A stretch of DNA of 64,000 bases. Origin: Burkholderiales bacterium. GTDB taxonomy: Bacteria; Pseudomonadota; Gammaproteobacteria; Burkholderiales; Nitrosomonadaceae. The DNA lies in contig JACKLR010000003.1 in NCBI GenBank assembly GCA_024235795.1, positions 62,001-126,000 on the forward strand, in the 5' to 3' direction. Made by a program: the position numbers and the translations under genes. The notes beneath the pieces were generated by a model. It made no database searches and had not been told where the DNA came from. It saw only the letters and a program-made list of their open reading frames with translations. Positions 44,020 to 58,517 of the stretch are shown here, in pieces. How positions within the stretch are numbered: the first letter of the stretch is position 1; each line of letters opens with the position of its first letter.

Positions 44020-45060
44020 TTTTCAGTGGATAAGCCTGGACTGTAGTTGTTTTTTTGTCCCTGCACGCTACCCTTCATAAATTCCGGGCGCAAACAGCCA
44101 TCAGCAGGTTGATGTGATCACCGATCGCTCCTTTCAAATAATTTCTGACCAGTCTATAGTCCGACTTGAAGTGACCGATAACAGGCTCAATGACTGCGCG
44201 TCTTCTGCATTGTTTTCGCTTCTTGACTCTTTGGTAACTTTCTCTCGTTTGAGTGCTTTTCCCGGTAGTATGATTTTCGTTCCATTGACTGCACTATCGC
44301 CACGATAGCCGCGATCACACACTGCCTGTTTAGCTGTTTTGCCACGCGATGTTTCAACATGCTTGAGTATTTCCGGCAGCGTATGGCTGTCATGCCGGTT
44401 TTGTTCATGGCTGACAACACCGACAATATTATTGCTTCGTGCTGTACAGGCGATTGATGCCTTGCTGCCATTTTCGTATTGTATGTGGTCTTTTCCCATA
44501 GCGATACAGTACACTTGCGGTTCATGCAGGGAATAGATTTTGTCTTTATCTTTGAGTTGCTGTCTTAAAATGCGTCCATACAGCAGAAAATCTTGTGGGT
44601 AGCGCTCAAACAAGTAGCGTGCGCCGCTCGGGAATACGGTGCGCTTTGGCAATCTTGTTCGAGCGATTGATAATTCTAATCGCAAGCTTGCTGTCTGTCG
44701 GATAGGTGATGTTCTTTTCCTGTACCGTGGTGTCAATATGAACCACATCATCGAGTGCCGCATTGCCATGCAAACCACACTCATCTGGAAAATTTGCTCA
44801 ACACCGCAAATCCCATGCACTTGCGAAAATAAACTGGCTCCGTGCTATGGCAAGGCAGTTTCCGCTGGAATTCTCTCATGTGGCAAAAAGTCAGGTAGTA
44901 CAGATTACGTTTCCACTGCAACACCACCGCCTCATCAAACACATGCTAGGGGTATAACGGTTGATGGTTTGAGAAGCAGATCGGCGGGATCAAGCTGTAA
45001 TAACAGGTCTGCTTCAAACAAACTGAGTTAATGAAAAATTTTACTGGGTGTGAGCATCAA
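44020..45060 (-). pseudogene. IS5-family transposase remnant
   Basis: Pieces of one IS5-group transposase run in order on the minus strand in changing frames. LSLFEADLLLQLDPADLLLKPS is near 45030, and DEAVVLQWKRNLYYLTFCHMREFQRKLPCHSTE at about 44850-44945. A piece around VHIDTTVQEKNITYPTDSKL lies near 44720. The longest piece is at about 44180-44610: FLLYGRILRQQLKDKDKIYSLHEPQVYCIAMGKDH, then GVVSHEQNRHDSHTLPEILKHVETSRG and AVCDRGYRG with the second catalytic Asp. The C-terminus is near 44080-44180 (VIGHFKSDYRLVRN). Frameshifts and at least one internal deletion, after the N-terminal piece, make it non-functional. It lies between the intact IS21 and the rRNA operon end. Confidence 0.75.
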
Positions 45061-45196
45061 TAAGTCACCATTTCGACCAGAAAATATTCGCTTATTTAAC
45101 ATTTTCGGTCGATTCGGACAATACAGATTCGGTTATTTGTAATTGATATCAGATGCTTAGGGTTATTTCAAAGGTGGCTAGTTACGGCTAAAACCA

Positions 45197-45214
45197 ATTT
45201 CCGCCTGAAGGCGG
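45197..45214. repeat. Short hairpin resembling the one at 17.2 kb
   Basis: TCCGCC and GGCGGA arms with a TGAA loop are followed by GGTCTTAAACCA. The hairpin-then-TTAAACCA arrangement matches 17215-17242. It could be a leftover end of a small mobile element. It lies just outside the rRNA operon terminator. Confidence 0.3.
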
Positions 45215-45242
45215 AGGTCTTAAACCAAGAAGCATGACAATA

Positions 45243-45280
45243 AAAAAAACCCCTTAGCTTTTTATAACTAAGGGGTTTTT
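45243..45280 (-). terminator. Rho-independent terminator of the rRNA operon
   Basis: On the minus strand AACCCCTTAG and CTAAGGGGTT form a perfect stem with a TTATAAAAAG loop, followed by a run of eight T. It lies about 10 bp beyond the 5S gene, in the right orientation and place to end the rRNA transcript. Confidence 0.92.
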
Positions 45281-45290
45281 CAATAAATAT

Positions 45291-45405
45291 GCTTGGCGAT
45301 AACCTACTTTCACATGCGTTTACACACTATCATCGGCGCATCTTCGTTTCACAATTCTGTTCGGGATGGGAAGACGTGGTTCCAAAGTGCCATAGTCACC
45401 AAGCG
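45291..45405 (-). rRNA. rrf: 5S ribosomal RNA
   Basis: The minus strand reads GCTTGGTGACTATGGCACTT at the 5' end, has the typical GAACCACGTCTTCCCATCCC loop, and ends ATCGCCAAGC. The two ends pair to form helix I. The length is about 115 nt. Ends are placed by the helix I pairing and could be off by one or two bases. Confidence 0.95.
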
Positions 45406-45526
45406 AAACTGATTTCTAATATCTAGTATTATATATCAATAATTTTTTATGGAAAGTATTGGTTTGATTGGTTTCATTACTGCTAATTTAGCTTCATTGT
45501 AGTAAAAGCTTTAAAATTATAGGATC

Positions 45527-48460
<2,934 letters not shown>

Positions 48461-48680
48461 TTTAAAACTTTTACTATAAATATTAAAATTAATAGATAAA
48501 ATTCGTTATAGGTAAAGATTTTAGCAATAAATGAATTCTAAATTTGCAATGTTGATACAATCTAACCCTATTCATACAAGTTTGTATTTTTTATATTTAT
48601 ATTATATTCACACCTAAATTTTGGTGGGTGATACACATAAATATATCTAATACAAATCACATGAATATTTAATACTTTCC

Positions 48681-48699
48681 AAATTTTTAAAGAACAAAA
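48681..48699 (-). promoter_or_regulatory. boxA-like antitermination site ahead of 23S
   Basis: TTTTGTTCTTTAAAAATTT on the minus strand, between tRNA-Ala and 23S, repeats the boxA-like TTGTTCTTTAAAAATC of the operon leader. Such sites load Nus factors to keep polymerase processive through rRNA genes. Confidence 0.65.
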
Positions 48700-48789
48700 T
48701 TTACAAAAAACAAAGCTTTTGAACTCTTGCCAAGATTATTGACATGATTATACAAGCATCCCAAATCCCAACAAACCAAAATAATATTT

Positions 48790-48865
48790 TGGTGGAGGTG
48801 AACGGGATCGAACCGATGACCCCCTGCTTGCAAAGCAGGTGCTCTCCCAGCTGAGCTACACCCCC
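48790..48865 (-). tRNA. tRNA-Ala (TGC)
   Basis: A 76-nt cloverleaf with encoded CCA. The acceptor starts GGGGGTG, the D-arm is TAGCTCAGCTGGGAGAGC, the anticodon arm is CTGCTTTGCAAGCAG (anticodon TGC), and the T-arm is GGTTCGATCC. It lies in the usual place in the 16S-23S spacer. Confidence 0.97.
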
Positions 48866-48875
48866 ATCTTGTTGG

Positions 48876-48952
<77 letters not shown>

Positions 48953-49077
48953 TTCATGAGTCTAAGCGCCATCTTTAATCTTAATCAAGACACAAGTTTA
49001 GATTCTGATTATTGGTTCTTAGCTCTGTCTTTTATAAACAATCGATAGGTTGTGAGTACTTCACTTGGATTTCTCTT

Positions 49078-50615
<1,538 letters not shown>

Positions 50616-50780
50616 ATTCTGCTAAAACTCCGCTTGACGTTTATGTGTGTATACAATCTGATTCAATAAACCTGATTGCACATTTTGTCTAGCGTACTTT
50701 ATCTTGCCTTGATCTTTCTTAATCCAGAAAGATCTTCATATTATCTATCACAAGAAAAGTACTCACACCTATCGATTGTT

Positions 50781-50796
50781 GATTTTTAAAGAACAA
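50781..50796 (-). promoter_or_regulatory. boxA-like site in the rRNA leader
   Basis: TTGTTCTTTAAAAATC on the minus strand fits the boxA consensus (TGCTCTTTAACAATT-like) and lies between the promoter and the 16S processing stem. The copy ahead of 23S supports the call. Confidence 0.65.
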
Positions 50797-50837
50797 TTTG
50801 CTGTATCGCTGCTATGCGTTATCAGCAAAGAAGAGGG

Positions 50838-50865
50838 ATTATACAGGAGTTACAGGCCTGGTCAA
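50838..50865 (-). promoter_or_regulatory. rRNA operon promoter
   Basis: On the minus strand TTGACC (50860-50865) and TATAAT (50838-50843) are separated by 16 bp, a strong sigma-70 promoter with the GC-rich base context after -10 (CCCTC) typical of stringently controlled rRNA promoters. It lies about 225 bp before 16S. The AT-rich DNA upstream to about 51050 holds no gene and could provide UP-element contacts. Confidence 0.8.
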
Positions 50866-51052
50866 TACCCTTTCATGATCATTTTTGGAGACCAAACGTA
50901 TAACACTACGTTCTTTTCGAAAAATATACATAATATACAATACCATTCACTTTTTTCTCATTTTCCAGGCAAAACAAAAAATAATTTAATTATTTTCAAC
51001 AAAAATAACTCAATACAATCCAGTTTTGAACAAAACTAATTAAATCAAAATA

Positions 51053-51460
51053 TTAGCGTGATGAATCAGGAAAGCTGATAATATGCGCCGTTCCTTTTAT
51101 AAAAGTTTTATTCATTAAATTACGTAATGCCAATGGAAATTCAGTTTGCAAGCGCAGCATTATTTCGGTCAGATTCTCGCGATAATAAACCGCCTCATAC
51201 ACAATCGGTTGATCCAATGCCGATCTTTCCTGCCGCTGAAAGTTTTGCCAGGCAATATCTATCCAGCACTTACGTTCGCCATCGATAAAAACAAATTCCT
51301 TCGCATCAATAATCGCCATATACTGCATACTGCGAATAGGTACAAATAAATGACTACTCTCGTTTCGCGAGAACAATGTTATCGCTTGATTGTAAGTACT
51401 CGCGGGCAATTGACGAGTGACACGGGTTATTTCATCATTCCTATAACAAGTGATTTCCAT
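51053..51460 (-). CDS. Hypothetical protein, 135 aa
   Basis: Not recognised. It is a soluble protein without signal peptide or membrane helix. The middle MQYMAIIDAKEFVFIDGERKCWIDIAWQNFQRQERSALDQPIVYEAVYY and the Arg-rich ends suggest an alpha/beta cytosolic protein. The frame is intact with an ATG start and lies divergent from the Nramp-like gene, 165 bp away. I would treat it as a probable conserved small protein with no assigned function. Confidence 0.6.
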   Translation of the reverse strand: MEITCYRNDEITRVTRQLPASTYNQAITLFSRNESSHLFVPIRSMQYMAIIDAKEFVFIDGERKCWIDIAWQNFQRQERSALDQPIVYEAVYYRENLTEIMLRLQTEFPLALRNLMNKTFIKGTAHIISFPDSSR

Positions 51461-51625
51461 GACCTAAAATCATATCCAGAATTCGATTTATTAATACATT
51501 CATAATACCTTATCATTTACCGTGACATTTTCAAATATCACATAGGTGACTACTTTGCTTACAGCCGGGTTCTAAGTAAATTACTTGATCAACAAAATAC
51601 CCATCATTCACAAAGTAACAGCAAC

Positions 51626-52909
51626 ATGACAATCCATAAAAAACTTTTCAATAATTTGCTTTCAAAACTTGGACCGGGATTACTGTACGCAGGTGCGGCT
51701 GTTGGCGTTTCGCATTTAGTGCAATCCACGCGCGCCGGAGGCATGTTTGGATTTGACCTATTGATCGCCATTGTCATTATTCATCTCATTAAATATCCCT
51801 TCTTTGAATTTGGTCCGCGATATACCGCTGCCACAGGCAGAAATATTTTACATGGCTACCACAAGCTGGGTGTATGGGCGGTATGGGTTTATTTGCTGAT
51901 GACTATTTCAACCATGCTCATCGTTCAGGCGGCAGTAACCGTTGTTACAGCAGGGCTGTTTACACATATATTTGGACTTGAAGAACTCGGCGGCCATGAA
52001 CCACAAGTTGTTGCAGCGATAATCAGCAGTCTGATACTGATTATCTGTTTTACGTTACTGGCCAGCGGACGATACATTTTGCTGGATAGACTGATCAAAA
52101 TTATTATTCTGGTGCTGTCCGTAACATCCCTAGTCGCCGTAATTGCGTTACTCTTTGACAATCCAGGGCATTATTCGAATGGCACTATTCATTTCGATAT
52201 CACGGATGCCGCCCATCTTTTATTTCTTGCCGCTTTCCTCGGCTGGATGCCCGCTCCGGTAGAAATTTCTGTATGGCACTCGGTTTGGTCAGAAAGCAAA
52301 AACGAAAATGAAGGCAAAGTCGCCAGTATGAAAGAGGCGCTATTTGATTTCCGCGTTGGCTTTATTGGAACCGCCTTTCTGGCAATGTGCTTTCTGACAC
52401 TCGGCGCACTGGTCATGTATGGGAGCGGTGTTGAATTTGCACCCGGCGGTGCAGCATTTGCTGAACAATTACTGGATATGTATAAACAAGCGCTTGGCGA
52501 CTGGGCCTACCCGATTGTCGCGATTGCTGCACTGACTACCATGTTCAGCACGACTTTAACATTGCTTGACGCATTTCCGCGCACCATCGGCATGTCACTC
52601 GAACTGATATCGCCACAGCGATTCCAACATCGCACAAATCGATCCATATATATCATTTGGCTGTTGATCACCATTGCCGGAACGCTTTCGTTGCTGTTCT
52701 TTTTCATGCCGTCCATGAGTGACATGGTCAAAATTGCCACGGTCATCGCATTTGTGGCTGCGCCCGTACTGGCCATACTCAATACATTAGCGATGCTCGA
52801 CAAATCAATTCCGGAGCAGCATCGTCCAGGCAAGCTCATGTTGATTTGGTGTATTTTGGGACTGACTGCATTGATCGGTTGTTCTGTCGGTTACTTATGG
52901 TTAATGTAA
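51626..52909 (+). CDS. Nramp-related divalent metal transporter without the DPGN motif
   Basis: 427 residues with about eleven membrane helices and the Nramp (LeuT-like) layout. The first helix begins LGPGLLYAGAAVGVSHLVQSTRAGG, aligning with the canonical GPGFLxxxAxxDPGNxxxxxxxGA, but DPGN is replaced by AVGVS. The helix-6 metal site, normally MPHN-like, reads GWMPAPVEISVWHSVW, retaining Met-Pro but not His. Helix 3 keeps FEFGPRYTAATGRN, a family feature. Loss of the Asp and Asn that contact the metal suggests a different ion or non-classical coupling. It is monocistronic, divergent from a small hypothetical gene. The Nramp superfamily is confident; the transported substrate is open. Confidence 0.85.
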   Translation: MTIHKKLFNNLLSKLGPGLLYAGAAVGVSHLVQSTRAGGMFGFDLLIAIVIIHLIKYPFFEFGPRYTAATGRNILHGYHKLGVWAVWVYLLMTISTMLIVQAAVTVVTAGLFTHIFGLEELGGHEPQVVAAIISSLILIICFTLLASGRYILLDRLIKIIILVLSVTSLVAVIALLFDNPGHYSNGTIHFDITDAAHLLFLAAFLGWMPAPVEISVWHSVWSESKNENEGKVASMKEALFDFRVGFIGTAFLAMCFLTLGALVMYGSGVEFAPGGAAFAEQLLDMYKQALGDWAYPIVAIAALTTMFSTTLTLLDAFPRTIGMSLELISPQRFQHRTNRSIYIIWLLITIAGTLSLLFFFMPSMSDMVKIATVIAFVAAPVLAILNTLAMLDKSIPEQHRPGKLMLIWCILGLTALIGCSVGYLWLM

Positions 52910-52995
52910 CGATTTCTCCAATATCATACCGGTAAATTCTTTTTTGAAGCCGCCCTTTCAGGTATAAACAAAAGTATCCCTATCATCTTGCCCTG

Positions 52996-54795
52996 ATGCA
53001 GACAAACAATCCAAAAGAATTTACATCAACGCACAAAAACCTGAAAACCATAACCACGCTGCTGCCTTATTTATGGGAATTCAAGACGCGGGTTATCCTG
53101 GCTTTGAGCCTGCTGGTACTGGCAAAACTGGCCAGCGTTTCTGTACCTCTGGTGTTAAAAGATATTGTCGATGCCTTGAATCAGCCACGGGCCATGCTGA
53201 TGCTGCCTGTTCTTTTATTGGTCGGTTACGGCCTGTTACGGCTGTGCACCACGCTTTTCGGTGAATTGCGCGATGCCATATTCGCCAAGGTCACACAACG
53301 GGCTATTCGACGCATTGCCAACAAAGTATTCGGGCATTTGCATACGCTGTCGCTACGTTTCCACCTTGAACGGCAAACTGGCGGCGTTTCCCGGGATATT
53401 GAGCGCGGCACGCGTGGCATCTCATTTCTGTTGAATTTCATGTTGTTCAACATCCTGCCAACAATACTGGAAATCAGTCTGGTCATGGCAATTCTCATCA
53501 ATCAATATGACATCCGGTTTGCCGGCATTATTTTTATCACGCTGCTGGCCTATATTGCATTGACCCTGGTTGTCACAGAATGGCGCATGATCTTCCGCCG
53601 CACCATGAATACCATGGATTCCAAAGCAAACACCCAGGCTATCGACAGCCTGCTGAACTATGAGACAGTCAAATACTTCGGCAATGAAGCATGGGAAAGC
53701 AGACGCTATGATGAAAATCTGCAAACATGGGAAAAAGCCGCCATCCGTAACCAGGTTTCACTTGCCGCATTAAACTCCGGCCAAAGCGCAATCATCGCCG
53801 TGGGCATCACGTTACTGATGTTTCTGGCCGCTGATCACGTCATCGAGGGCACCATGACCATAGGCGACCTGGTTCTGATCAACGCGTATCTGTTGCAATT
53901 GTATATGCCACTGCATTTTCTGGGTTTTGTCTACCGGGAAATCAGACACTCTCTCGCAGATATGGAACGGATGTTTTATCTGCTCGATGAGAACCGGGAA
54001 ATCCAGGATAAACCAAACGCCCGGACACTGGATGCACATAATCCGGCCATACGCTTTGACCATGTCAATTTTGGCTATGATGCCAACCGCCAGATACTGT
54101 TTGATGTCAGCTTTAATATTCCAGCCAATCAAAATATAGCAGTTGTCGGGCAAAGTGGTTCCGGAAAATCCACGCTCGCGCGTTTGCTGTTTCGCTTTTA
54201 CGATGTACAGTCTGGATCCATACACATCAACAATCAGGATGTCCGCGATGTCACGCAACACAGTCTACGGGCTGCTATGGGCATCGTTCCGCAGGATACC
54301 GTACTGTTCAACGACAGCATTTATTACAACATCGCCTATGGCCGCCCCGATGCCACCACCGAAGAAGTCTACGCCGCGGCAAAGTCGGCGCATATCCATG
54401 ATTTCATCGAAAGCCTGCCAGGCAAATATGAAACCATAGTCGGCGAACGCGGCCTGAAACTCTCAGGCGGTGAAAAACAGCGCGTTGCAATCGCGCGCAC
54501 CATTTTAAAAAATCCGGCCATCCTGATTTTCGATGAAGCCACTTCGGCACTGGACTCCAGTTCTGAAAAACAGATACAGGCAGAACTCAAGCGCATCGCC
54601 AAAAACCGCACCACGCTGACCATCGCCCACCGCCTCTCCACAATCGCCGACGCAGACCAGATCCTGGTCATGGAAAACGGCCGTATCATTGAACAAGGCA
54701 CGCATTCTCAATTGCTTGCCGCCAATCAGACTTACGCCCGCATGTGGGCATTGCAGCAACAGGAACAAAGCGAACATGTCCAGCAAAACACCTGA
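52996..54795 (+). CDS. ABC exporter, Atm1/heavy-metal-tolerance type
   Basis: A 599-residue half-transporter. The six-helix membrane domain (about residues 30-325) includes the Atm1-type DSLLNYETVKYFGNEAWESRRYD (about 216-238) and the glutathione-site-like MFLAADHVIEGTMTIGDLVLINAYLLQLYMPLHFLG. The nucleotide-binding domain is complete: Walker A VVGQSGSGKSTLARLL (about 382-397), Q-loop GIVPQDTVLF, signature LSGGEKQRVAIARTIL (about 487-502), Walker B AILIFDEATSALD and H-loop TIAHRLST. Bacterial Atm1-like proteins export glutathione-bound metals or persulfides. All motifs are intact, unlike the exporter at 24.2 kb. It converges on the next gene with 45 bp between them. Confidence 0.92.
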   Translation: MQTNNPKEFTSTHKNLKTITTLLPYLWEFKTRVILALSLLVLAKLASVSVPLVLKDIVDALNQPRAMLMLPVLLLVGYGLLRLCTTLFGELRDAIFAKVTQRAIRRIANKVFGHLHTLSLRFHLERQTGGVSRDIERGTRGISFLLNFMLFNILPTILEISLVMAILINQYDIRFAGIIFITLLAYIALTLVVTEWRMIFRRTMNTMDSKANTQAIDSLLNYETVKYFGNEAWESRRYDENLQTWEKAAIRNQVSLAALNSGQSAIIAVGITLLMFLAADHVIEGTMTIGDLVLINAYLLQLYMPLHFLGFVYREIRHSLADMERMFYLLDENREIQDKPNARTLDAHNPAIRFDHVNFGYDANRQILFDVSFNIPANQNIAVVGQSGSGKSTLARLLFRFYDVQSGSIHINNQDVRDVTQHSLRAAMGIVPQDTVLFNDSIYYNIAYGRPDATTEEVYAAAKSAHIHDFIESLPGKYETIVGERGLKLSGGEKQRVAIARTILKNPAILIFDEATSALDSSSEKQIQAELKRIAKNRTTLTIAHRLSTIADADQILVMENGRIIEQGTHSQLLAANQTYARMWALQQQEQSEHVQQNT

Positions 54796-54840
54796 TAAAA
54801 CGATACAACCAGCGTAAAATCCAAATTCTTCCAAATAGCC

Positions 54841-57800
54841 TTAGCCGATATTGGGCCTGGATTCAACCCATTCGCGCAACGCCACATAATCCACTTTCCC
54901 CGTCGCCAGCAACGGAATTTCATCAATGGTTAAAATCACTCTTGGTATGCTTAACTCACTGATGCCATTTTGTCTGGCATAGCTGACCAGCATTTCACGC
55001 TGCACTTCGGGCATTGTTGTAACCAGAATAATTTGCTCGCCTTTCTTCGGATCGGGAAAATGCGTAACCGCATGGCTGTAATCCGGCCACATTTGGTTGA
55101 CATAGTTTTCAACTGCGGCCAGCGACACCATTTCTCCACCGACTTTGGCGAAACGTTTGACACGGCCTTTAATAGTCAGATAACCCATTTCATCAATCGA
55201 TACGATATCGCCTGTATCGTACCAACCGTCATCCGGTGATTGCAGTACACCCGGTTGATCTGACAGATAGTATCCTTTCATGATATTAGGCCCTGCGACC
55301 AGCAGCTTGCCACCATCTTCAATGCCCGGTATCGCTTCCAGCCGATGCGTAATGCCCGGCAGCAGGCGGCCGACCGTACCGGGCCGGCTATGCATCGGTG
55401 TATTGAGACTCAGAACAGGCGCTGTTTCCGTTGCGCCATATCCTTCAAAAATACGCACGCCAAATTTTTCCGCCCAGAGCTTGCGGTTTTCCTCGCGCAA
55501 TTTCTCCGCCCCGGAAAAAACATAACGGACGCTCTGGAAATCATACGCATGCGCAAACCGCGCGTATCCGGAAAGAAATGTATCGGTCCCGAACATCAAG
55601 GTTGCATTGGTATCGTAGACGAGTTCCGGAATAATGCGATAATGCAGGGGCGAAGGGTAAAGAAAGGTATGGATTCCCGCCAGAACAGGCAAAAGCGTTC
55701 CGGCCGTCAATCCGAACGAATGAAAAACCGGCAACGCATTAAACGCGATATCGGTCGGACCAAAATCAATCCGTGAAGAAACCTGAAAACAATTGGCCCG
55801 GATATTTCTATGACTGAGCACCACACCCTTGGGCACATCTTCCGAGCCCGACGTAAACAGGATCACCGCTGTCTCATCCGAATCGGGGTTTTTATTCATG
55901 AGCCGATAGACTGTCTGCGGCATCAGATAGGCCAGCGAGCCCTTTATCTTGTCCAGAATGGAAATTTGACGCGCCAGGTCTTCAAGATAAACAGTTTTAA
56001 TCTGATGGGATTCCAGATTCTCAATTAAATGCGTTAACTTACCCATCATCACAAAGCGCCTGGAAGTAATCACGGTAGCCACGACCGCTGTTTTGCACGC
56101 GGAAAGCAGGTTTTTTTCGCTGGTGGAATAATTCAGCATTGCCGGTATCCGGCCATAAGCCTGTAATCCGAAGAAACAAATCAGTGTGCCGACCATATTC
56201 GGCAGCAAGACACCGATAGCTTTATTTCTGCCGGCATGCTTACTCAATACCGTACCCAGCACAAAACTGCGGAAAATGAGTTGCCTGTAGGTAACCGGTT
56301 TGCGCTCCACATCCTCGGCGATGATATGGTGGACGCCATGAATCCTGCCGGCATCAAGTAATGACTGAAACACGGTCTGACGCAGACTGTTACTCTGGAA
56401 CATCATGGTGGACATGACATCATAGAGCTTGATACCCGCCAATTGACGCCTTTTCCTGCCGCGAAGATCATCAGGCAAATCAAACTGCACTGGCGGCATT
56501 ACTGTCAGGATAATTTTTGGAAACATGCGGATGCGCACCTTGCCGCGCAGCCTGGAAAAAGGCGTATACTGCGCACCGGAAATGGTGACCGGCAGCACCC
56601 GCGCTGCGGTTTTATCCGCGATCATTGCCGGCCCTTCATAGATTTTCATCAGCGAGCCGGTAACGGTTAACCGGCCTTCCGGGAAAATCACAATTCTGCG
56701 CCCTTTCCTGACCCGGTCGATCAACACCCGTGTCGACATGGGACTTCCCGGATCGACCGCAATGGTATCGGCCAGAAACAGGAAAGGCCGCAACCACCAA
56801 CGCCTGGCGATATAGGTGTTAATCGCAAAACTGACATGATACGGAATACTTGCGCCAATCAATGCCGCATCCAGAAATGACAAGTGATTGGCAACGATAA
56901 TGGTTTTACCATCCATTTTATGAAAATGTTCCTCGCCTCTGATCTCCAACCGGTAACAGACATGAAAAATCCAGCGCAGAACAGACTTGACCAAATCTTC
57001 CGGCAGCAGGCTGGAAATATAAATCGCCACAATACCATTGATAATGGCGATCACCAGAAACACGTCGATCACGGTAAAATCATTCGCAAGCAGAATGCTG
57101 ATACCCGCGGCGGAAGCCACCATGAACAAGGCGTTCATGATATTGTTCGCGGCAAACGTGCGCGACATATGCGATTTCTCCGCACGATCCTGGATAATCG
57201 CGTAAAGCGGGACTATATATAGTCCACCACAGATTGAAATGCCCAGCACATCAAAAAGAATACGCCAATGGGTAACCGATTCCAGAAAAAGACCGGCCCC
57301 GATTAATATTTCTGCACTGCTGCCCACCAATTGGCTACTGGCTAAAAACATATCGACGGTAAACACAGTCATCCCCAGAATACCCAAAGGCACATATGTT
57401 GCAACTACATCCCCCTTGAGTAACCGGTTACACAATAATGCGCCTATTGCTATCCCGACAGTAAACGTGGCTAAAAAAAGCATCACAACCTGCTCATTGC
57501 CACCGATAATCTCTTTGGTAAACGTTGGGAGCTGGGATAAGAAGCTTGCGCCAAACAACCAGAACCACGAAATTCCCAAAATAGCGCGAAAAATTATGGA
57601 ATACCGGCGCACCTGCTGGATAACGACACTGGTTTCATGCAAAAAGTTATACCGGATTTTCAAGGCCGCATCCGCCGGATTTGTCGGCGGGATAGATAAA
57701 CTGCTGATCAACCCGAGTACAGCGACAACAATCGCGACAATTGAAATAATCAGAGCGCCGTTTTCCATCATAATCAGCAGGCCGCCGCAAATAGTGCCCA

Positions 57801-58278
57801 ACAGGATTGCAATAAATGTACTGCTGTCGATGAGCGCATTTCCGCCAATCAATTCATTTTCCTGCAGCTGATCGGGCAAAATACCGTATTTAAGCGGACC
57901 GAAAAAAGCCGATTGCGTACCCATCAAAAACAAAATCAGCATCAACAGCCAGGTTTGCTCCAGATAAAAACCCAGCGCCGCGCCCAGCATCAGCACAATC
58001 TCGACCCACTTGATCATGCGGATCAGACGCGCCTTGTCGTATTTATCCGCAATCTGACCGGCAATGGCTGAAAACAGGAAAAATGGCAAAATAAAAATAC
58101 CTGCAGCTATGGTGATCATGATTTGCGGACTCAGCAACGATTGCGTAACCACTGTGTAGGTAATCAATATAACCAGCGCGTTCTTGAACATATTGTCATT
58201 AAACGCACCCAGAAACTGGGTCAAAAAAAGCGGTAAAAAACGCCGGGTTTTAAGCAAGTGCCATTGATCGGGATACAT
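54841..58278 (-). CDS. LplT-Aas-like fusion: MFS transporter, 1-acyltransferase and acyl-ACP/CoA ligase
   Basis: About 1,145 residues from the ATG at 58278, which has GGAGG 7 bp upstream; the longer frame needs TTG. Three parts occur in order. An MFS transporter of LplT type spans about 1-410 (FLPLFLTQFLGAFNDNMFKNALVI; FGPLKYGILPD). A PlsC acyltransferase lies at about 440-640, with VANHLSFLDAALIG (HX4D-type as NHLSFLD) and FPEGRLTVTG. An AMP-forming ligase follows (ILFTSGSEDVPKGVVLSHRN, about 798-817; FEGYGATETAPVLSLN; DGWYDTGDIVSIDEMG; ATGKVDY at the end). It should flip and re-acylate lysophospholipids. E. coli uses two proteins, LplT and Aas, for the same job. Confidence 0.92.
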   Translation of the reverse strand: MYPDQWHLLKTRRFLPLFLTQFLGAFNDNMFKNALVILITYTVVTQSLLSPQIMITIAAGIFILPFFLFSAIAGQIADKYDKARLIRMIKWVEIVLMLGAALGFYLEQTWLLMLILFLMGTQSAFFGPLKYGILPDQLQENELIGGNALIDSSTFIAILLGTICGGLLIMMENGALIISIVAIVVAVLGLISSLSIPPTNPADAALKIRYNFLHETSVVIQQVRRYSIIFRAILGISWFWLFGASFLSQLPTFTKEIIGGNEQVVMLFLATFTVGIAIGALLCNRLLKGDVVATYVPLGILGMTVFTVDMFLASSQLVGSSAEILIGAGLFLESVTHWRILFDVLGISICGGLYIVPLYAIIQDRAEKSHMSRTFAANNIMNALFMVASAAGISILLANDFTVIDVFLVIAIINGIVAIYISSLLPEDLVKSVLRWIFHVCYRLEIRGEEHFHKMDGKTIIVANHLSFLDAALIGASIPYHVSFAINTYIARRWWLRPFLFLADTIAVDPGSPMSTRVLIDRVRKGRRIVIFPEGRLTVTGSLMKIYEGPAMIADKTAARVLPVTISGAQYTPFSRLRGKVRIRMFPKIILTVMPPVQFDLPDDLRGRKRRQLAGIKLYDVMSTMMFQSNSLRQTVFQSLLDAGRIHGVHHIIAEDVERKPVTYRQLIFRSFVLGTVLSKHAGRNKAIGVLLPNMVGTLICFFGLQAYGRIPAMLNYSTSEKNLLSACKTAVVATVITSRRFVMMGKLTHLIENLESHQIKTVYLEDLARQISILDKIKGSLAYLMPQTVYRLMNKNPDSDETAVILFTSGSEDVPKGVVLSHRNIRANCFQVSSRIDFGPTDIAFNALPVFHSFGLTAGTLLPVLAGIHTFLYPSPLHYRIIPELVYDTNATLMFGTDTFLSGYARFAHAYDFQSVRYVFSGAEKLREENRKLWAEKFGVRIFEGYGATETAPVLSLNTPMHSRPGTVGRLLPGITHRLEAIPGIEDGGKLLVAGPNIMKGYYLSDQPGVLQSPDDGWYDTGDIVSIDEMGYLTIKGRVKRFAKVGGEMVSLAAVENYVNQMWPDYSHAVTHFPDPKKGEQIILVTTMPEVQREMLVSYARQNGISELSIPRVILTIDEIPLLATGKVDYVALREWVESRPNIG

Positions 58279-58463
58279 CGATTGCCTCCACAAGGATAAT
58301 CAACACTATAGATTTTAATGCTACTGTTGCCAAAAAAACCACTCAGTCATTTCTAATCTGGATTTCCGGTTAGTTTCACATTATCTCCTTGATCACAAAA
58401 CGCATGACCAGGCCGTTCGAAACCCTTAAATTTCGCCCCGCCAACAAAAATTGCAAAAAATAT

Positions 58464-58491
58464 TTGACAAAAATACCCGAATTTATATACT
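58464..58491 (+). promoter_or_regulatory. Putative nrdAB promoter
   Basis: TTGACA (58464-58469) and TATACT (58486-58491) are separated by 16 bp, a good sigma-70 promoter about 150 bp upstream of the nrdA start. The candidate NrdR box lies 27 bp downstream of the -10. The remaining gap 58279-58463 shows no gene. Confidence 0.6.
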
Positions 58492-58517
58492 ACCCATTAC
58501 GTATCTCTGAACAACAG

